NCBI GenBank assembly: GCA_016928605.1
Contig: JAFGKN010000728.1
Location: forward strand, 1 to 8,621
DNA: 8,621 bases
Direction: 5' to 3'
Origin: Planctomycetota bacterium
GTDB taxonomy: Bacteria; Planctomycetota; UBA8108
Shown here piece after piece: positions 1-7,113 of the stretch. The notes beneath the pieces are model-generated. The model was given only the letters and a program-made list of their open reading frames with translations, did no database searches and was not told where the DNA came from. The translations under genes were made by a program, and so were the position numbers. Every line of letters begins with the position of its first letter. Positions within the stretch are counted from its first letter, which is position 1.

Positions 1-47
1 TATGGCGAAGGCCCAGACTGCAAGAGAGGAAACGTGCACCGGCGTGT

Positions 48-992
48 ATGAAGGAAGAACTGGAGAAGAGAGGCCCCTTACAAGCCTTCATTGTCGTCGT
101 CGGCTGCGGCCACTTCGGCGCCTACCTCGCCGGCCGCCTCAGCCGGAGCGGCCACGCCGTGGTGTCCATCGATCGAGACGCGGCGGCGTTCACAGCCCTG
201 TGCCCTGAATTCGGCGGTGTCTGTGTCGTCGGGGACTGCCTCAGAGAGCCGGTACTCGAAGAGACAGGGATCACGCACGCAGACATCGTGCTCGCCGTGA
301 CTTCAGATGACGACTTCAACCTCGCGGTCGGGCTGGTCTGCCGGAAGGTCTTTTGCGTCGGCGCAGTTGCAGTCCGCGTCCAGGACATGGCGTATGCTGG
401 CGCCTATCGCGAGGTCGGCATCGAGACGGTCTGCCCGGAGCAACTCGGGGTCTCAAGCTTCATCCGCCGTGTTGAAGGGAGGCCTGAGGCGGGTCAAGGC
501 GTAGCTCCCGGAAGATCGACTCGACAGCAGGAGGAGCAACCTGAACACATGCGCTCATCGCTGTTCATCGTCGTTGTCGGCTGCGGGCGTCTCGGTTCGC
601 ACCTCGCGAGCCAGCTCAGCCGATCCGGCCACAGTGTCGTCGTCATCGATCGCGAACCATCATCCTTCGCCGCTCTTTCCGCGGAGACGTTCAGCGGCTT
701 CTGCGTGGAAGGAGACGCTTCCGAGCCCGCCGTCCTCCGCCGGGCGAAGATAGATCAGGCCGATCTGGTCATCGCCGCCACGAGCGAGGACAACCTCAAC
801 CTCATGGTCGCCCTCGTGGCGAAGAGAGTGTTCGGAGTAAAGCGCGTGACGGCCAGAGTGTACGACCCCAAGCGGGAAGCCATCTACGGCGAGCTGGGGC
901 TGGAAACGGTCTGCCCGACGATCATCGCGACAGAGGCATTCTCCCGGATCGTCGAGAGATCGCTGGAAGCTCGAAGGAGTTCGCATCGATGA
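48..992 (+). CDS. Tandem TrkA-N (RCK) domain protein, K+ uptake regulator
   Basis: Cytoplasmic nucleotide-binding subunit of a Trk/Ktr-type potassium system, expected to form part of the gating ring under TrkH. It has two Rossmann-type TrkA-N domains in tandem, at about residues 14-143 and 173-304. Each has a complete GxGxxG motif (G19-C-G-H-F-G24 and G178-C-G-R-L-G183) and an acidic residue at the end of strand 2 (D42 and D201), as expected for NAD(H) or ATP binding. The copies are close relatives: 22 of 31 residues match over their first 31 positions. Neither half carries a TrkA-C domain. The linker (about 144-172) is hydrophilic and holds an internal Met168 preceded by a Shine-Dalgarno-like site. 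ATG 48 is the first start in the window, with GAGAGG at 24-29, but the frame is open to the left edge, so the true start could lie upstream. The gene overlaps the next by 4 bases. The family call is firm; the start is less sure. Confidence 0.88.
   Translation: MKEELEKRGPLQAFIVVVGCGHFGAYLAGRLSRSGHAVVSIDRDAAAFTALCPEFGGVCVVGDCLREPVLEETGITHADIVLAVTSDDDFNLAVGLVCRKVFCVGAVAVRVQDMAYAGAYREVGIETVCPEQLGVSSFIRRVEGRPEAGQGVAPGRSTRQQEEQPEHMRSSLFIVVVGCGRLGSHLASQLSRSGHSVVVIDREPSSFAALSAETFSGFCVEGDASEPAVLRRAKIDQADLVIAATSEDNLNLMVALVAKRVFGVKRVTARVYDPKREAIYGELGLETVCPTIIATEAFSRIVERSLEARRSSHR
529..536 (+). promoter_or_regulatory. Possible internal ribosome-binding site for the second RCK module
   Basis: AGGAGGAG lies 12 bases before an in-frame ATG at 549-551 (Met168 of the tandem protein). 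Initiation here would give a free 147-residue protein containing only the second TrkA-N domain. The spacing is somewhat long. The site falls in the interdomain linker, where the start of a formerly separate gene would be expected. Confidence 0.4.
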
Positions 993-1651
993 AAGTCATC
1001 CTCGCAGGTGGCGGCAAAGCTCTCTACTTCCTGGGCCTTACCTTTCTGTCCAAGCGGCACTCGGTCACGGTCATCAGCCGGAGCGCGGCGGAGTGCACCC
1101 GTCTGGCTCGCCAGCTCGAGGCCACGATCGTTCACGGCGACGCGAGCGATCCGCGGATCCTCGAGGAAGCCGGAGCCCGCGAGGCCGATGTCGTCCTTTC
1201 GGCGACGCCGAGCGATCCGGACAACTTGATCATCAGCCAGATGGCCCGGCTGCGTTTCCAGGTCCCGCGAGCGGTTGCCCTTGTGAACGACCCCGACAAC
1301 CAGCGCATCTTCCAAGACCTCGGGATCGACGCCATCTCGACGTCTCTGACGGTTGCCAGCCTCATCGAGCAGCGAGTCATGCTCGACCAGGTGACGAACC
1401 TGATCCCGGCAGGGGAAGGCAAAGTACAGATCTCGGAAATCTCGCTGAACGAGGAGTCGCCCGTCGTGGGCAGACAGCTCGCAGAAATCGGCCTGCCCAA
1501 GGATTCTCTCGTCGCGGTGGTCATACGCGACGGGCAAACTCTCATCCCCAGAGGAACGACGGATCTCCGCGCCGGCGATCGCGTGCTCGTCGTCACGCTC
1601 TCCGAGGCTCACGGGCCGGCGCTCAAGATCCTCACCGGGCGGAGCGCCTGA
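989..1651 (+). CDS. trkA: TrkA family protein, TrkA-N plus TrkA-C (RCK)
   Basis: Cytoplasmic regulatory subunit of the Trk potassium system, 220 residues. That is the usual size of a single-module RCK protein with one TrkA-N domain (about 1-135) and one TrkA-C domain (about 139-218). The TrkA-C part shows the typical run ending in GDRVLVV (196-202). The nucleotide-binding site is unusual: the glycine motif reads G7-G-G-K-A-L12, so the last Gly of GxGxxG is Leu. The acidic residue expected at the end of strand 2 is Ser30, where D42 and D201 stand in the two upstream modules. ATG 989 overlaps the previous stop (ATGA) and has AAGGAG at 974-979 with 9-base spacing, which supports both this start and translational coupling. 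This is the only TrkA-C domain encoded in the operon. It probably assembles with the tandem protein and TrkH. Confidence 0.92.
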   Translation: MKVILAGGGKALYFLGLTFLSKRHSVTVISRSAAECTRLARQLEATIVHGDASDPRILEEAGAREADVVLSATPSDPDNLIISQMARLRFQVPRAVALVNDPDNQRIFQDLGIDAISTSLTVASLIEQRVMLDQVTNLIPAGEGKVQISEISLNEESPVVGRQLAEIGLPKDSLVAVVIRDGQTLIPRGTTDLRAGDRVLVVTLSEAHGPALKILTGRSA

Positions 1652-1661
1652 GGAAGTCTCC

Positions 1662-3167
1662 ATGCGCCAGGCCGCCTATCTCCGGCAGAGGTACAGGGCG
1701 ATCCTCGCCTATACCGGCATGGTCGTCGGCATCGCCGGGATCTTGATGCTGACGCCTCTCGCCGCACTCCTGGCGTGGCCGGAGGAGGCCCGCTTCGCGG
1801 GAGCCTTTCTCATACCTGGGATCGCCCTCGGTGTAGGAGGGCTCACCCTCTGGAGGCTGCTCCATCCCGGAGACATCGACCTCAGCCTCCAGGAGGGAGG
1901 CGTGATCGTCCTCCTCAGCTGGGTGGTCGCTTTCATTGCGTCCGCCCTGCCTCTGATGTCGGTCGAGGGCATGGATTTCACGTGCGGCGTCTTTGAGTCC
2001 GTCAGCGGGTGGACGACCACAGGCCTGTCCGTCGTCGACGTAGCGCGAGCGCGGCACGTCACTCTCCTCTGGCGGAGCGTCATGCAGCTCGCCGGCGGCG
2101 CAGGTCTCGCCATCCTCATGCTGGCCGCTGTCACGGGGGTGACGGGACCCGTGCTGTCGGCGGCCGAGGGGCGCACTGACCAGCTCGCTCCCAACGTCCG
2201 CGCCTCGGCGGTCCTTGTTCTGCGGATCTACGCAGGCTTCGTGGCTTTCGGCGTCCTCGCTTACCGCGTCGCCGGAATGGGCTGGTTCGATTCCTTCAAC
2301 CATGCCTTCGCCGCGCTCTCCACGGGCGGTTTCTCCACGCGAGCCGAAAGCCTCGGGTACTGGGACTCGTCTCTGATCGAGGGAGTCACCATCGTACTGA
2401 TGCTCCTGGGAAGCCTGAACTTCATCACTGCCTGGACATTGCTCCGGGGAAGACTATGCGCATTCTGCCGCAGCAGCGAGGTTCGTATGACAGGTGTGCT
2501 GGTCCTTCTCTGCACCGTCCTCGCGTTCTGGCTGACCGCCCGTCCCCTCTACCCCGCAGCCGGCAAGGCATGGCGGGTGGCGATCTTCGAAACCGTCACC
2601 GCGCTCACGACCACCGGCTTCTCGACCGTCGGGTACGGCAACTGGAACCCCTTCGGGATTCTGATCCTGCTTGTTCTCATGTGGATCGGGGGGGGAACAT
2701 GCTCGACGGCTGGGGGTATCAAGCAGTACCGCGTGTACGTCGTCTACCGATCGCTTCGCCGAGCTCTCCGGCGTCCTTTCCTGCCGCGAACCGCCATCAC
2801 CCACGACACGCTGTGGGACGGCGAGAGTACCACCATCATCGACGACGCACGGGTCAGCATCGTCGGGACCTACCTGTTCCTGTACGTCAGCACCTGCCTT
2901 CTGGGAGCATCCATCCTTGCAGCCCACGGCTATGGTCTGCAGGAATCTCTCTTCGAGTACGCATCCGCCCTGGGCACGGTCGGCCTTTCCATCGGCATCA
3001 CACGATCCGATGCTCCCAGGCTTGTCCTCTGGGCGGAGATGGTCGGTATGTTTCTCGGTAGGCTGGAGTTCTTCGTTATCATCACAAGCGCGGCCAGGCT
3101 CGTTCGCGACTCTCTGCGGATGGCCCGGCCCTGCTCCGGCGATGCCAGTGAGACGCTGGCGCTATAA
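1662..3167 (+). CDS. trkH: TrkH family potassium uptake protein (channel subunit)
   Basis: Inner-membrane, ion-conducting subunit of the Trk potassium uptake system, 501 residues, within the usual TrkH range. The protein is hydrophobic throughout and has the four M1-P-M2 repeats of the SKT superfamily. The four selectivity-filter loops are visible as TTTGLS (118-123), STGGFS (220-225), TTTGFS (316-321) and TVGLS (439-443), placing the filter glycines at 121, 223, 319 and 441. The intramembrane gating loop WIGGGTCSTAGGIK (341-354) and the C-terminal FLGRLEFF stretch (464-471) are also family hallmarks. The last 20 or so residues are polar and cytoplasmic. The start is supported by GAGGAAG overlapping the preceding stop, with 5-6 bases to the ATG. 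A run of eight G bases encodes Gly343-345 of the gating loop. It lies 10 bases after trkA, so it is almost certainly in the same transcript. Confidence 0.95.
   Translation: MRQAAYLRQRYRAILAYTGMVVGIAGILMLTPLAALLAWPEEARFAGAFLIPGIALGVGGLTLWRLLHPGDIDLSLQEGGVIVLLSWVVAFIASALPLMSVEGMDFTCGVFESVSGWTTTGLSVVDVARARHVTLLWRSVMQLAGGAGLAILMLAAVTGVTGPVLSAAEGRTDQLAPNVRASAVLVLRIYAGFVAFGVLAYRVAGMGWFDSFNHAFAALSTGGFSTRAESLGYWDSSLIEGVTIVLMLLGSLNFITAWTLLRGRLCAFCRSSEVRMTGVLVLLCTVLAFWLTARPLYPAAGKAWRVAIFETVTALTTTGFSTVGYGNWNPFGILILLVLMWIGGGTCSTAGGIKQYRVYVVYRSLRRALRRPFLPRTAITHDTLWDGESTTIIDDARVSIVGTYLFLYVSTCLLGASILAAHGYGLQESLFEYASALGTVGLSIGITRSDAPRLVLWAEMVGMFLGRLEFFVIITSAARLVRDSLRMARPCSGDASETLAL
2688..2695 (+). repeat. 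G8 homopolymer tract inside trkH
   Basis: Eight consecutive G encode most of the Gly343-Gly344-Gly345 codons in the TrkH gating loop. A slip of one base would truncate the channel. The frame is intact here. Confidence 0.9.
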
Positions 3168-3176
3168 TGGGCCTTG

Positions 3177-5945
3177 ATGGACATGGACCCGTATCGTCGC
3201 CCGGTTCTCAACTCTCCGCGTGGGCCCGCCCCGGCGATGCCGGCGGCTCCGGACGCGGGGAATTCCGCGGCGCCAGCCGAGCATCCACCGCCCCGCGGCA
3301 GGCTCAAGATCTTCTTTGGATATGCCAGGGGCGTGGGCAGGACCCTCGCCATGCTTCAGGCGGCGAACGCGCAACTCGCCACCGGCGAGGACATCGTCGT
3401 TGGAGATGTCGATGTCCGTGGTCATCCGGAGTGCGGCCCTCTCCTCGACGGCCTCGGAGTCCTGCCTCCGAGCCGCCAGGGCCCCGAGCCGGTCCAACGA
3501 CCACGCTTCGACCTGGAAGCCGCCCTGGCGCGAAGACCTGGTATCCTCCTCCTGTGCGACCTTGCACGCCGCAACTCTACCGGAACGCGCCATCGCCGCC
3601 GCTACCAGGACGTCGCGGAGCTACTCGCCGTCGGCGTCAGTGTCTGGACCACGCTCGACGTTCAGCAGATCGAGAGTCTGGTCGAAATCGTCGCCCGCAT
3701 CACCGGGAAGCCGGCGGGCGACACGGTTCCCGACTCCATCTTCGACGAAGCGGACGAGGTCGAGCTCGTAGACCTCCCGCCGGATGACCTTCTCAGCAGG
3801 ATGCGCGCAGCCGTCCCCCCCCCGGAAGAGGGTCGGTGCCTCGATCGCGAGCCGATGTCGCGGTCGACGCTGGTGGCACTGCGCGAGATCGCGTTTCGAA
3901 GGGCTGCGGATCGTCTGAACCGGCGCTTCGAGCTCGGCGGGGACAGCGGCTCCGCTGGGCGCGCCTGGCAGACGACCGAGCGATTGCTGGTCTGCGTTGG
4001 GCCGAGCCCGACGTCGGCGAAAGTGATCCGCACAGCGGGCCGGATGGCGAGCTCGATGCACGCCCAGTGGATCGCCGCGTATGTAGAACGTCCCGCAGGG
4101 CTCGCACCCGATGAGGAGCAGCGGGTAGGCCTGCATCTGAAGCTCGCCGAGGCACTGGGAGCAGAAACCACGACGCTCGTGGGTCAGGACATCGCCAGCG
4201 AGCTTGTCGAGTACGCGCGGTGCAAGAACGTCTCGAGAATCGTCGTCGGGAAGACGGGGCGGTCAGGCTGGCGCGGCTGGCTCCGCCTATCGTTGGTGGA
4301 CAGGCTTCTGGCCCTGAGCGGCGACATCGAGGTCTACGTCATACCGGGCGCCGTCGGTCCCATGGTGCCCGATGCCGAGCTCCCGCGGCGGAAGCGATTC
4401 TCTCTCCGCCGATACGCCGGAGCCTCGCTGGCGATGGCCTTGGCAACGGGGATTGCGTGGCTTTTCGAGGCTCTCGGGCTGACCGACACAAACATGGTGC
4501 TGGCCTACCTCCTCGGAGTGGCCGCGGTGGCGGTGTGGTACGGCAAGGGGCCCTCGATCTTTGCCTCCTTTGGCGCCGTGCTTCTCTTCAACTTCTTCTT
4601 CACCGAGCCCCGCTACACCCTGATGGTGCACGACACGGGCTACGCTTTCACGTTTGCGGTGATGCTCGTGATTGCTCTTCTGGTGAGTACGCTGACTGTG
4701 CGTGTCCGGCAGCAGTCCGAAGCCGCACGCCTGCGCGAACGGCGTACCGAGATGCTCTACCGCATCAGTCAGCGGCTTTCAGCGACAACGGGCCAACACC
4801 AGATCGTTGAGGCCGTTGAACAGCAGATCGCCGAGATCCTCCAGGCAGAGGTCTCGATCCTGCTCCCCGACGAGCGAGGGGAGCTCCGCCCCGCCGGCAG
4901 CCGCAGGATGGGACTGCTGGGGGATCCCTTCCTGCGATCCGTGGCGCAGTGGGTCTACGAGCACCGGACCATGGGGGGTGCCGGGACGGAGACCCACACC
5001 GAGGCAAAGGCGTTGTGCCTGCCGCTGCTCGGCCCCGACGGGGCTGCGGGGGTACTGATGATCCGACCAGCGGACGCGGGCCAGCTCCTGATGCCCGAAC
5101 AGCGCCGGCTGCTGGAGACGTTTGCCGGCCAGGTGACCCTGGCGCTCGAGCGCGATCGTTTCAGCGAGAGGCTCCACAGCACTCTGGCGAAAGCCGAGTC
5201 CGAGAAGCTGAGGAGTGCGCTCCTGAGCTCCGTCTCTCACGACTTCCGCAGTCCTCTCGCAACGATCGCAGGCGCGAGCAGCAGCCTGCTCGAGGCCGGC
5301 GATGGGCTCGATACCGGCGCCCAGCAGGAGCTTCTCCGGAGCATCTTCGACGATGCCAACCGGCTCAGCCATCTCGTGGACAATGTCCTGCACATGACTC
5401 GCATCGAGTCAGGGCATCTGCGCGTACACCGAGAGTGGAACATCGTGGAGGACCTCGTCGGCTCGGCGCTCACTCACATCTCTCGACAGATCAAGGACCG
5501 CCCTGTCGCGACGCGCATCCCGGAGGGCATGCCGCTGGTCTCGGTGGACGGCGTTCTCATCGAGCAGGTTCTGATCAACCTTCTGGACAACGCTTCCAAG
5601 TACTCTCCCGCAGGATCGCCCATCGAGATCTCGGCAAGAGCCGACGGCCGCCGCGTAGTCGTCGCTGTAGCGGATCGCGGCCCCGGTCTCGGCGCGCACG
5701 AGAAAGAGCGCGTCTTCGAGAAGTTCTATCGCGGCGCGGCGGGAGATAGACGAGGGCCCCGCGGCGCAGGCCTCGGCCTCGCGATCTGCCAGGCTGCCGC
5801 CGAGCTGCACGGCGGCCGCATCTGGGTCGAGGACCGAGAGGGTGGGGGCGCGAGCTTCTGCCTTGCGCTTCCGCTGGACGACCAGCCGCCGCCGATCTCT
5901 GTCGAGGAATCCGTGTCCCCCGATGATGGAGCGCCGAACGGATGA
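3177..5945 (+). CDS. kdpD: KdpD-type osmosensitive K+ channel histidine kinase
   Basis: Membrane sensor histidine kinase for K+ limitation or osmotic stress, partner of the KdpE regulator that follows. From ATG 3177 it has 922 residues. Order: Pro/Ala-rich N-terminal extension (1-39), KdpD N-terminal ATPase-like domain (40-250), UspA-like domain (267-391), four membrane helices (about 413-507), an Arg-rich juxtamembrane segment, a GAF-like domain (about 538-660), HisKA and HATPase_c. Phosphoacceptor His688 lies in SVSHDFRSPL. The ATPase boxes are intact: N801-LLDN805, D833-RGPG, F-box FEKFYR and GAGLGLA (863-869). The N-terminal nucleotide motifs are not: the Walker A region reads GYARGVGRT (48-56), with Arg55 for the invariant Lys, and the Walker B region has Asp128-Leu129 where KdpD normally has Asp-Glu. 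ATG 3177 has no clear Shine-Dalgarno site; a TTG precedes it at 3174 and another ATG follows at 3183. The gene starts 9 bases after trkH, so reinitiation is likely. Confidence 0.94.
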   Translation: MDMDPYRRPVLNSPRGPAPAMPAAPDAGNSAAPAEHPPPRGRLKIFFGYARGVGRTLAMLQAANAQLATGEDIVVGDVDVRGHPECGPLLDGLGVLPPSRQGPEPVQRPRFDLEAALARRPGILLLCDLARRNSTGTRHRRRYQDVAELLAVGVSVWTTLDVQQIESLVEIVARITGKPAGDTVPDSIFDEADEVELVDLPPDDLLSRMRAAVPPPEEGRCLDREPMSRSTLVALREIAFRRAADRLNRRFELGGDSGSAGRAWQTTERLLVCVGPSPTSAKVIRTAGRMASSMHAQWIAAYVERPAGLAPDEEQRVGLHLKLAEALGAETTTLVGQDIASELVEYARCKNVSRIVVGKTGRSGWRGWLRLSLVDRLLALSGDIEVYVIPGAVGPMVPDAELPRRKRFSLRRYAGASLAMALATGIAWLFEALGLTDTNMVLAYLLGVAAVAVWYGKGPSIFASFGAVLLFNFFFTEPRYTLMVHDTGYAFTFAVMLVIALLVSTLTVRVRQQSEAARLRERRTEMLYRISQRLSATTGQHQIVEAVEQQIAEILQAEVSILLPDERGELRPAGSRRMGLLGDPFLRSVAQWVYEHRTMGGAGTETHTEAKALCLPLLGPDGAAGVLMIRPADAGQLLMPEQRRLLETFAGQVTLALERDRFSERLHSTLAKAESEKLRSALLSSVSHDFRSPLATIAGASSSLLEAGDGLDTGAQQELLRSIFDDANRLSHLVDNVLHMTRIESGHLRVHREWNIVEDLVGSALTHISRQIKDRPVATRIPEGMPLVSVDGVLIEQVLINLLDNASKYSPAGSPIEISARADGRRVVVAVADRGPGLGAHEKERVFEKFYRGAAGDRRGPRGAGLGLAICQAAAELHGGRIWVEDREGGGASFCLALPLDDQPPPISVEESVSPDDGAPNG
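3815..3823 (+). repeat. C9 homopolymer tract inside kdpD
   Basis: Nine consecutive C encode the end of Val213 and Pro214-216, in the stretch between the Walker B-like segment and the UspA-like domain of KdpD. The frame is intact. A one-base slip would remove the membrane and kinase parts. Confidence 0.9.
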
Positions 5946-6646
5946 TGGACGCTGCCAGGCCACTGATCCTGATCATCGAGGACGAGAAGCCGATCCGCCG
6001 TTTTCTCGCTGCAGCACTTCAGAGCAAGGCTTATCGTATCGCAGAAGCGGAGACCGGACGCGAAGGCATGTCACGGGCATCGAACGAGCCGCCTGACCTC
6101 GTCATCCTCGACCTGGGACTCCCCGACATGGATGGACTCGAGGTCATCGACTGGCTGCGCGACTGGTTTGGAGGTCCGGTGATCATTCTGTCGGCACGCG
6201 GTCAGGAAAGAGACAAGGTCATGGCCCTCGACCGGGGAGCCGACGACTACCTGACGAAGCCGTTCGGAGTCGGCGAGCTGCTGGCCCGCGTCCGTGTGGC
6301 GTTGAGGAACAGGGCCCGGAGAGATTCGACGTCCGAAGAAGAGCCTGTCTTTCGGACCGGCGAACTTCGGGTCGACCTTGCGGGTCGCCGCGTCTTCGTG
6401 GGGGAGACGCCGGCGCACCTCACACCGATCGAGTACCGGCTTCTCGTGACTCTCGTCCGTCACGCGGGCAAGGTACTGACGCACAGATTCCTTTTGAGGG
6501 AGGTCTGGGGCCCGAACCATAGCGACGACCCCCGCTACATCCGCGTTTTCGTCGCGAACCTTCGGCGCAAAATCGAACCGGATCCATCGCGGCCGAGATA
6601 CATCGTCACCGAGCAGGGAGTCGGATACCGATTGCTGGAAGAGTGA
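5942..6646 (+). CDS. kdpE: KdpE-type OmpR-family response regulator
   Basis: Cytoplasmic DNA-binding response regulator, 234 residues, the normal length for KdpE and other OmpR-family members. The receiver domain (about 7-122) has the acidic pair E13-D14, phosphoacceptor D57 in VILDLGLPDMDG, Ser84 and Lys106 (LTKPF). The C-terminal winged helix (about 135-233) has the recognition-helix region RYIRVFVANLRRKIE (198-212) and ends in the usual GVGYRL. The ATG overlaps the kdpD stop by 4 bases, and a second ATG follows directly at 5945. GGAG at 5928-5931 is a modest ribosome-binding site. All phosphorylation residues are present, so it should accept phosphate from His688 of the adjacent kinase. 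Its likely targets are K+ transport promoters, possibly this operon's own, but that promoter lies outside the window. It is the last gene of the operon. Confidence 0.96.
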   Translation: MMDAARPLILIIEDEKPIRRFLAAALQSKAYRIAEAETGREGMSRASNEPPDLVILDLGLPDMDGLEVIDWLRDWFGGPVIILSARGQERDKVMALDRGADDYLTKPFGVGELLARVRVALRNRARRDSTSEEEPVFRTGELRVDLAGRRVFVGETPAHLTPIEYRLLVTLVRHAGKVLTHRFLLREVWGPNHSDDPRYIRVFVANLRRKIEPDPSRPRYIVTEQGVGYRLLEE

Positions 6647-6664
6647 CGACAAGGCACCAGCCTG

Positions 6665-6685
6665 GGGAATGAGCCGAGTATTCCC
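6665..6685 (+). terminator. Weak hairpin just after kdpE
   Basis: GGGAAT (6665-6670) and ATTCCC (6680-6685) form a perfect 6-bp stem with a 9-base loop, 18 bases after the kdpE stop. There is no T-run behind it, so it is at best a weak terminator or 3'-end stabiliser. Confidence 0.2.
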
Positions 6686-6729
6686 GATGCGTCTTGGTCC
6701 GCCGGCTGACAGTGTATTTCTTCGCGCTG

Positions 6730-6776
6730 CTCGGAGCGGTCCTCGATGGTGTGCGCGGATCCAGGACCCTCTCGAG
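6730..6776. terminator. Long imperfect hairpin between convergent units
   Basis: Left arm 6730-6743 and right arm 6763-6776 can pair over 13 base pairs with two single-base bulges, including an uninterrupted GGTCCT/AGGACC inner stem. The loop is 19 bases. It lies 84 bases after kdpE and 22 bases beyond the stop of the possible minus-strand frame ending at 6798, where a bidirectional terminator would be expected. No T-tract follows on either strand, so this would not be a classical intrinsic terminator. Confidence 0.35.
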
Positions 6777-6797
6777 CGACATGTGCGGTGGCCTCGT

Positions 6798-7085
6798 TCA
6801 GGCCGGTCCGCCGACATCTGCAGCGCGCACGGCGAGCATGTAGATGGCACACCCGGCAGTAGCCCTGGCAGCGGCCTCGACTGCAGCCGCGGCCGTGCCC
6901 GCAGCGGCATCCGCAACGACGTCCCCCCATTCCGGTCGCGTCTGGGGTTGCTGCTGCTGCTGCCCCCGCTGCTGCGGCTGCGGCCAGGAGGCGAAAGCAT
7001 GACTGAGGACGAATTGCGGTTGCTGCTGCTGCCCCCGCTGCTGCGGCTGCGGCTGCGGTTGCCGGTGCGGCCGCGGAAGTGCCAT
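6798..7085 (-). CDS. Doubtful Gln/Pro- and Ala-rich small protein
   Basis: A reading frame of 95 residues on the minus strand that I do not recognise. It begins with a basic, Pro-rich stretch and has two copies of a PQPQQRGQQQQ-like segment (about residues 11-24 and 35-48) separated by a short segment (25-34) with aromatic residues. It ends in an Ala-rich, helix-prone tail (about 55-90). Third codon positions are mostly G or C, like the neighbours. It runs in the same direction as the macro-domain gene and starts 28 bases after that gene's stop, so it could be the second gene of a small operon. Against it: no convincing ribosome-binding site, and the repeats are simple triplet-rich DNA that would be open in several frames. 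A plus-strand frame through the same DNA is also open. The repeats may be all that is real here. Confidence 0.28.
   Translation of the reverse strand: MALPRPHRQPQPQPQQRGQQQQPQFVLSHAFASWPQPQQRGQQQQQPQTRPEWGDVVADAAAGTAAAAVEAAARATAGCAIYMLAVRAADVGGPA
6946..7052. repeat. Two imperfect direct repeats rich in CTG/CGG
   Basis: Copy 1 at 6946-6983 (38 bases) and copy 2 at 7018-7052 (35 bases) share GGTTG, a CTG run, a C5 tract, GCTGCTG and CGGCTGCGG. They differ by one CTG unit (four against three), and copy 2 is followed by an extra CTGCGG. A 34-base unique spacer separates them. The one-triplet difference points to replication slippage. Confidence 0.85.
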
Positions 7086-7113
7086 CACGGCGCTGTGGTC
7101 GCCGGGTCTCCGG

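Noticed and set aside
884..1663. 259-codon open frame on the minus strand across both trkA genes
   Set aside because: It lies antisense to two clearly recognised TrkA domains. Long antisense frames are common in GC-rich coding DNA, and the translation has no recognisable domain.
3163..3168. Perfect TATAAT, resembling a -10 box, just before kdpD
   Set aside because: It is made by the last trkH codon and stop. No -35-like hexamer lies about 17 bases upstream, and the start codon follows only 8 bases later.
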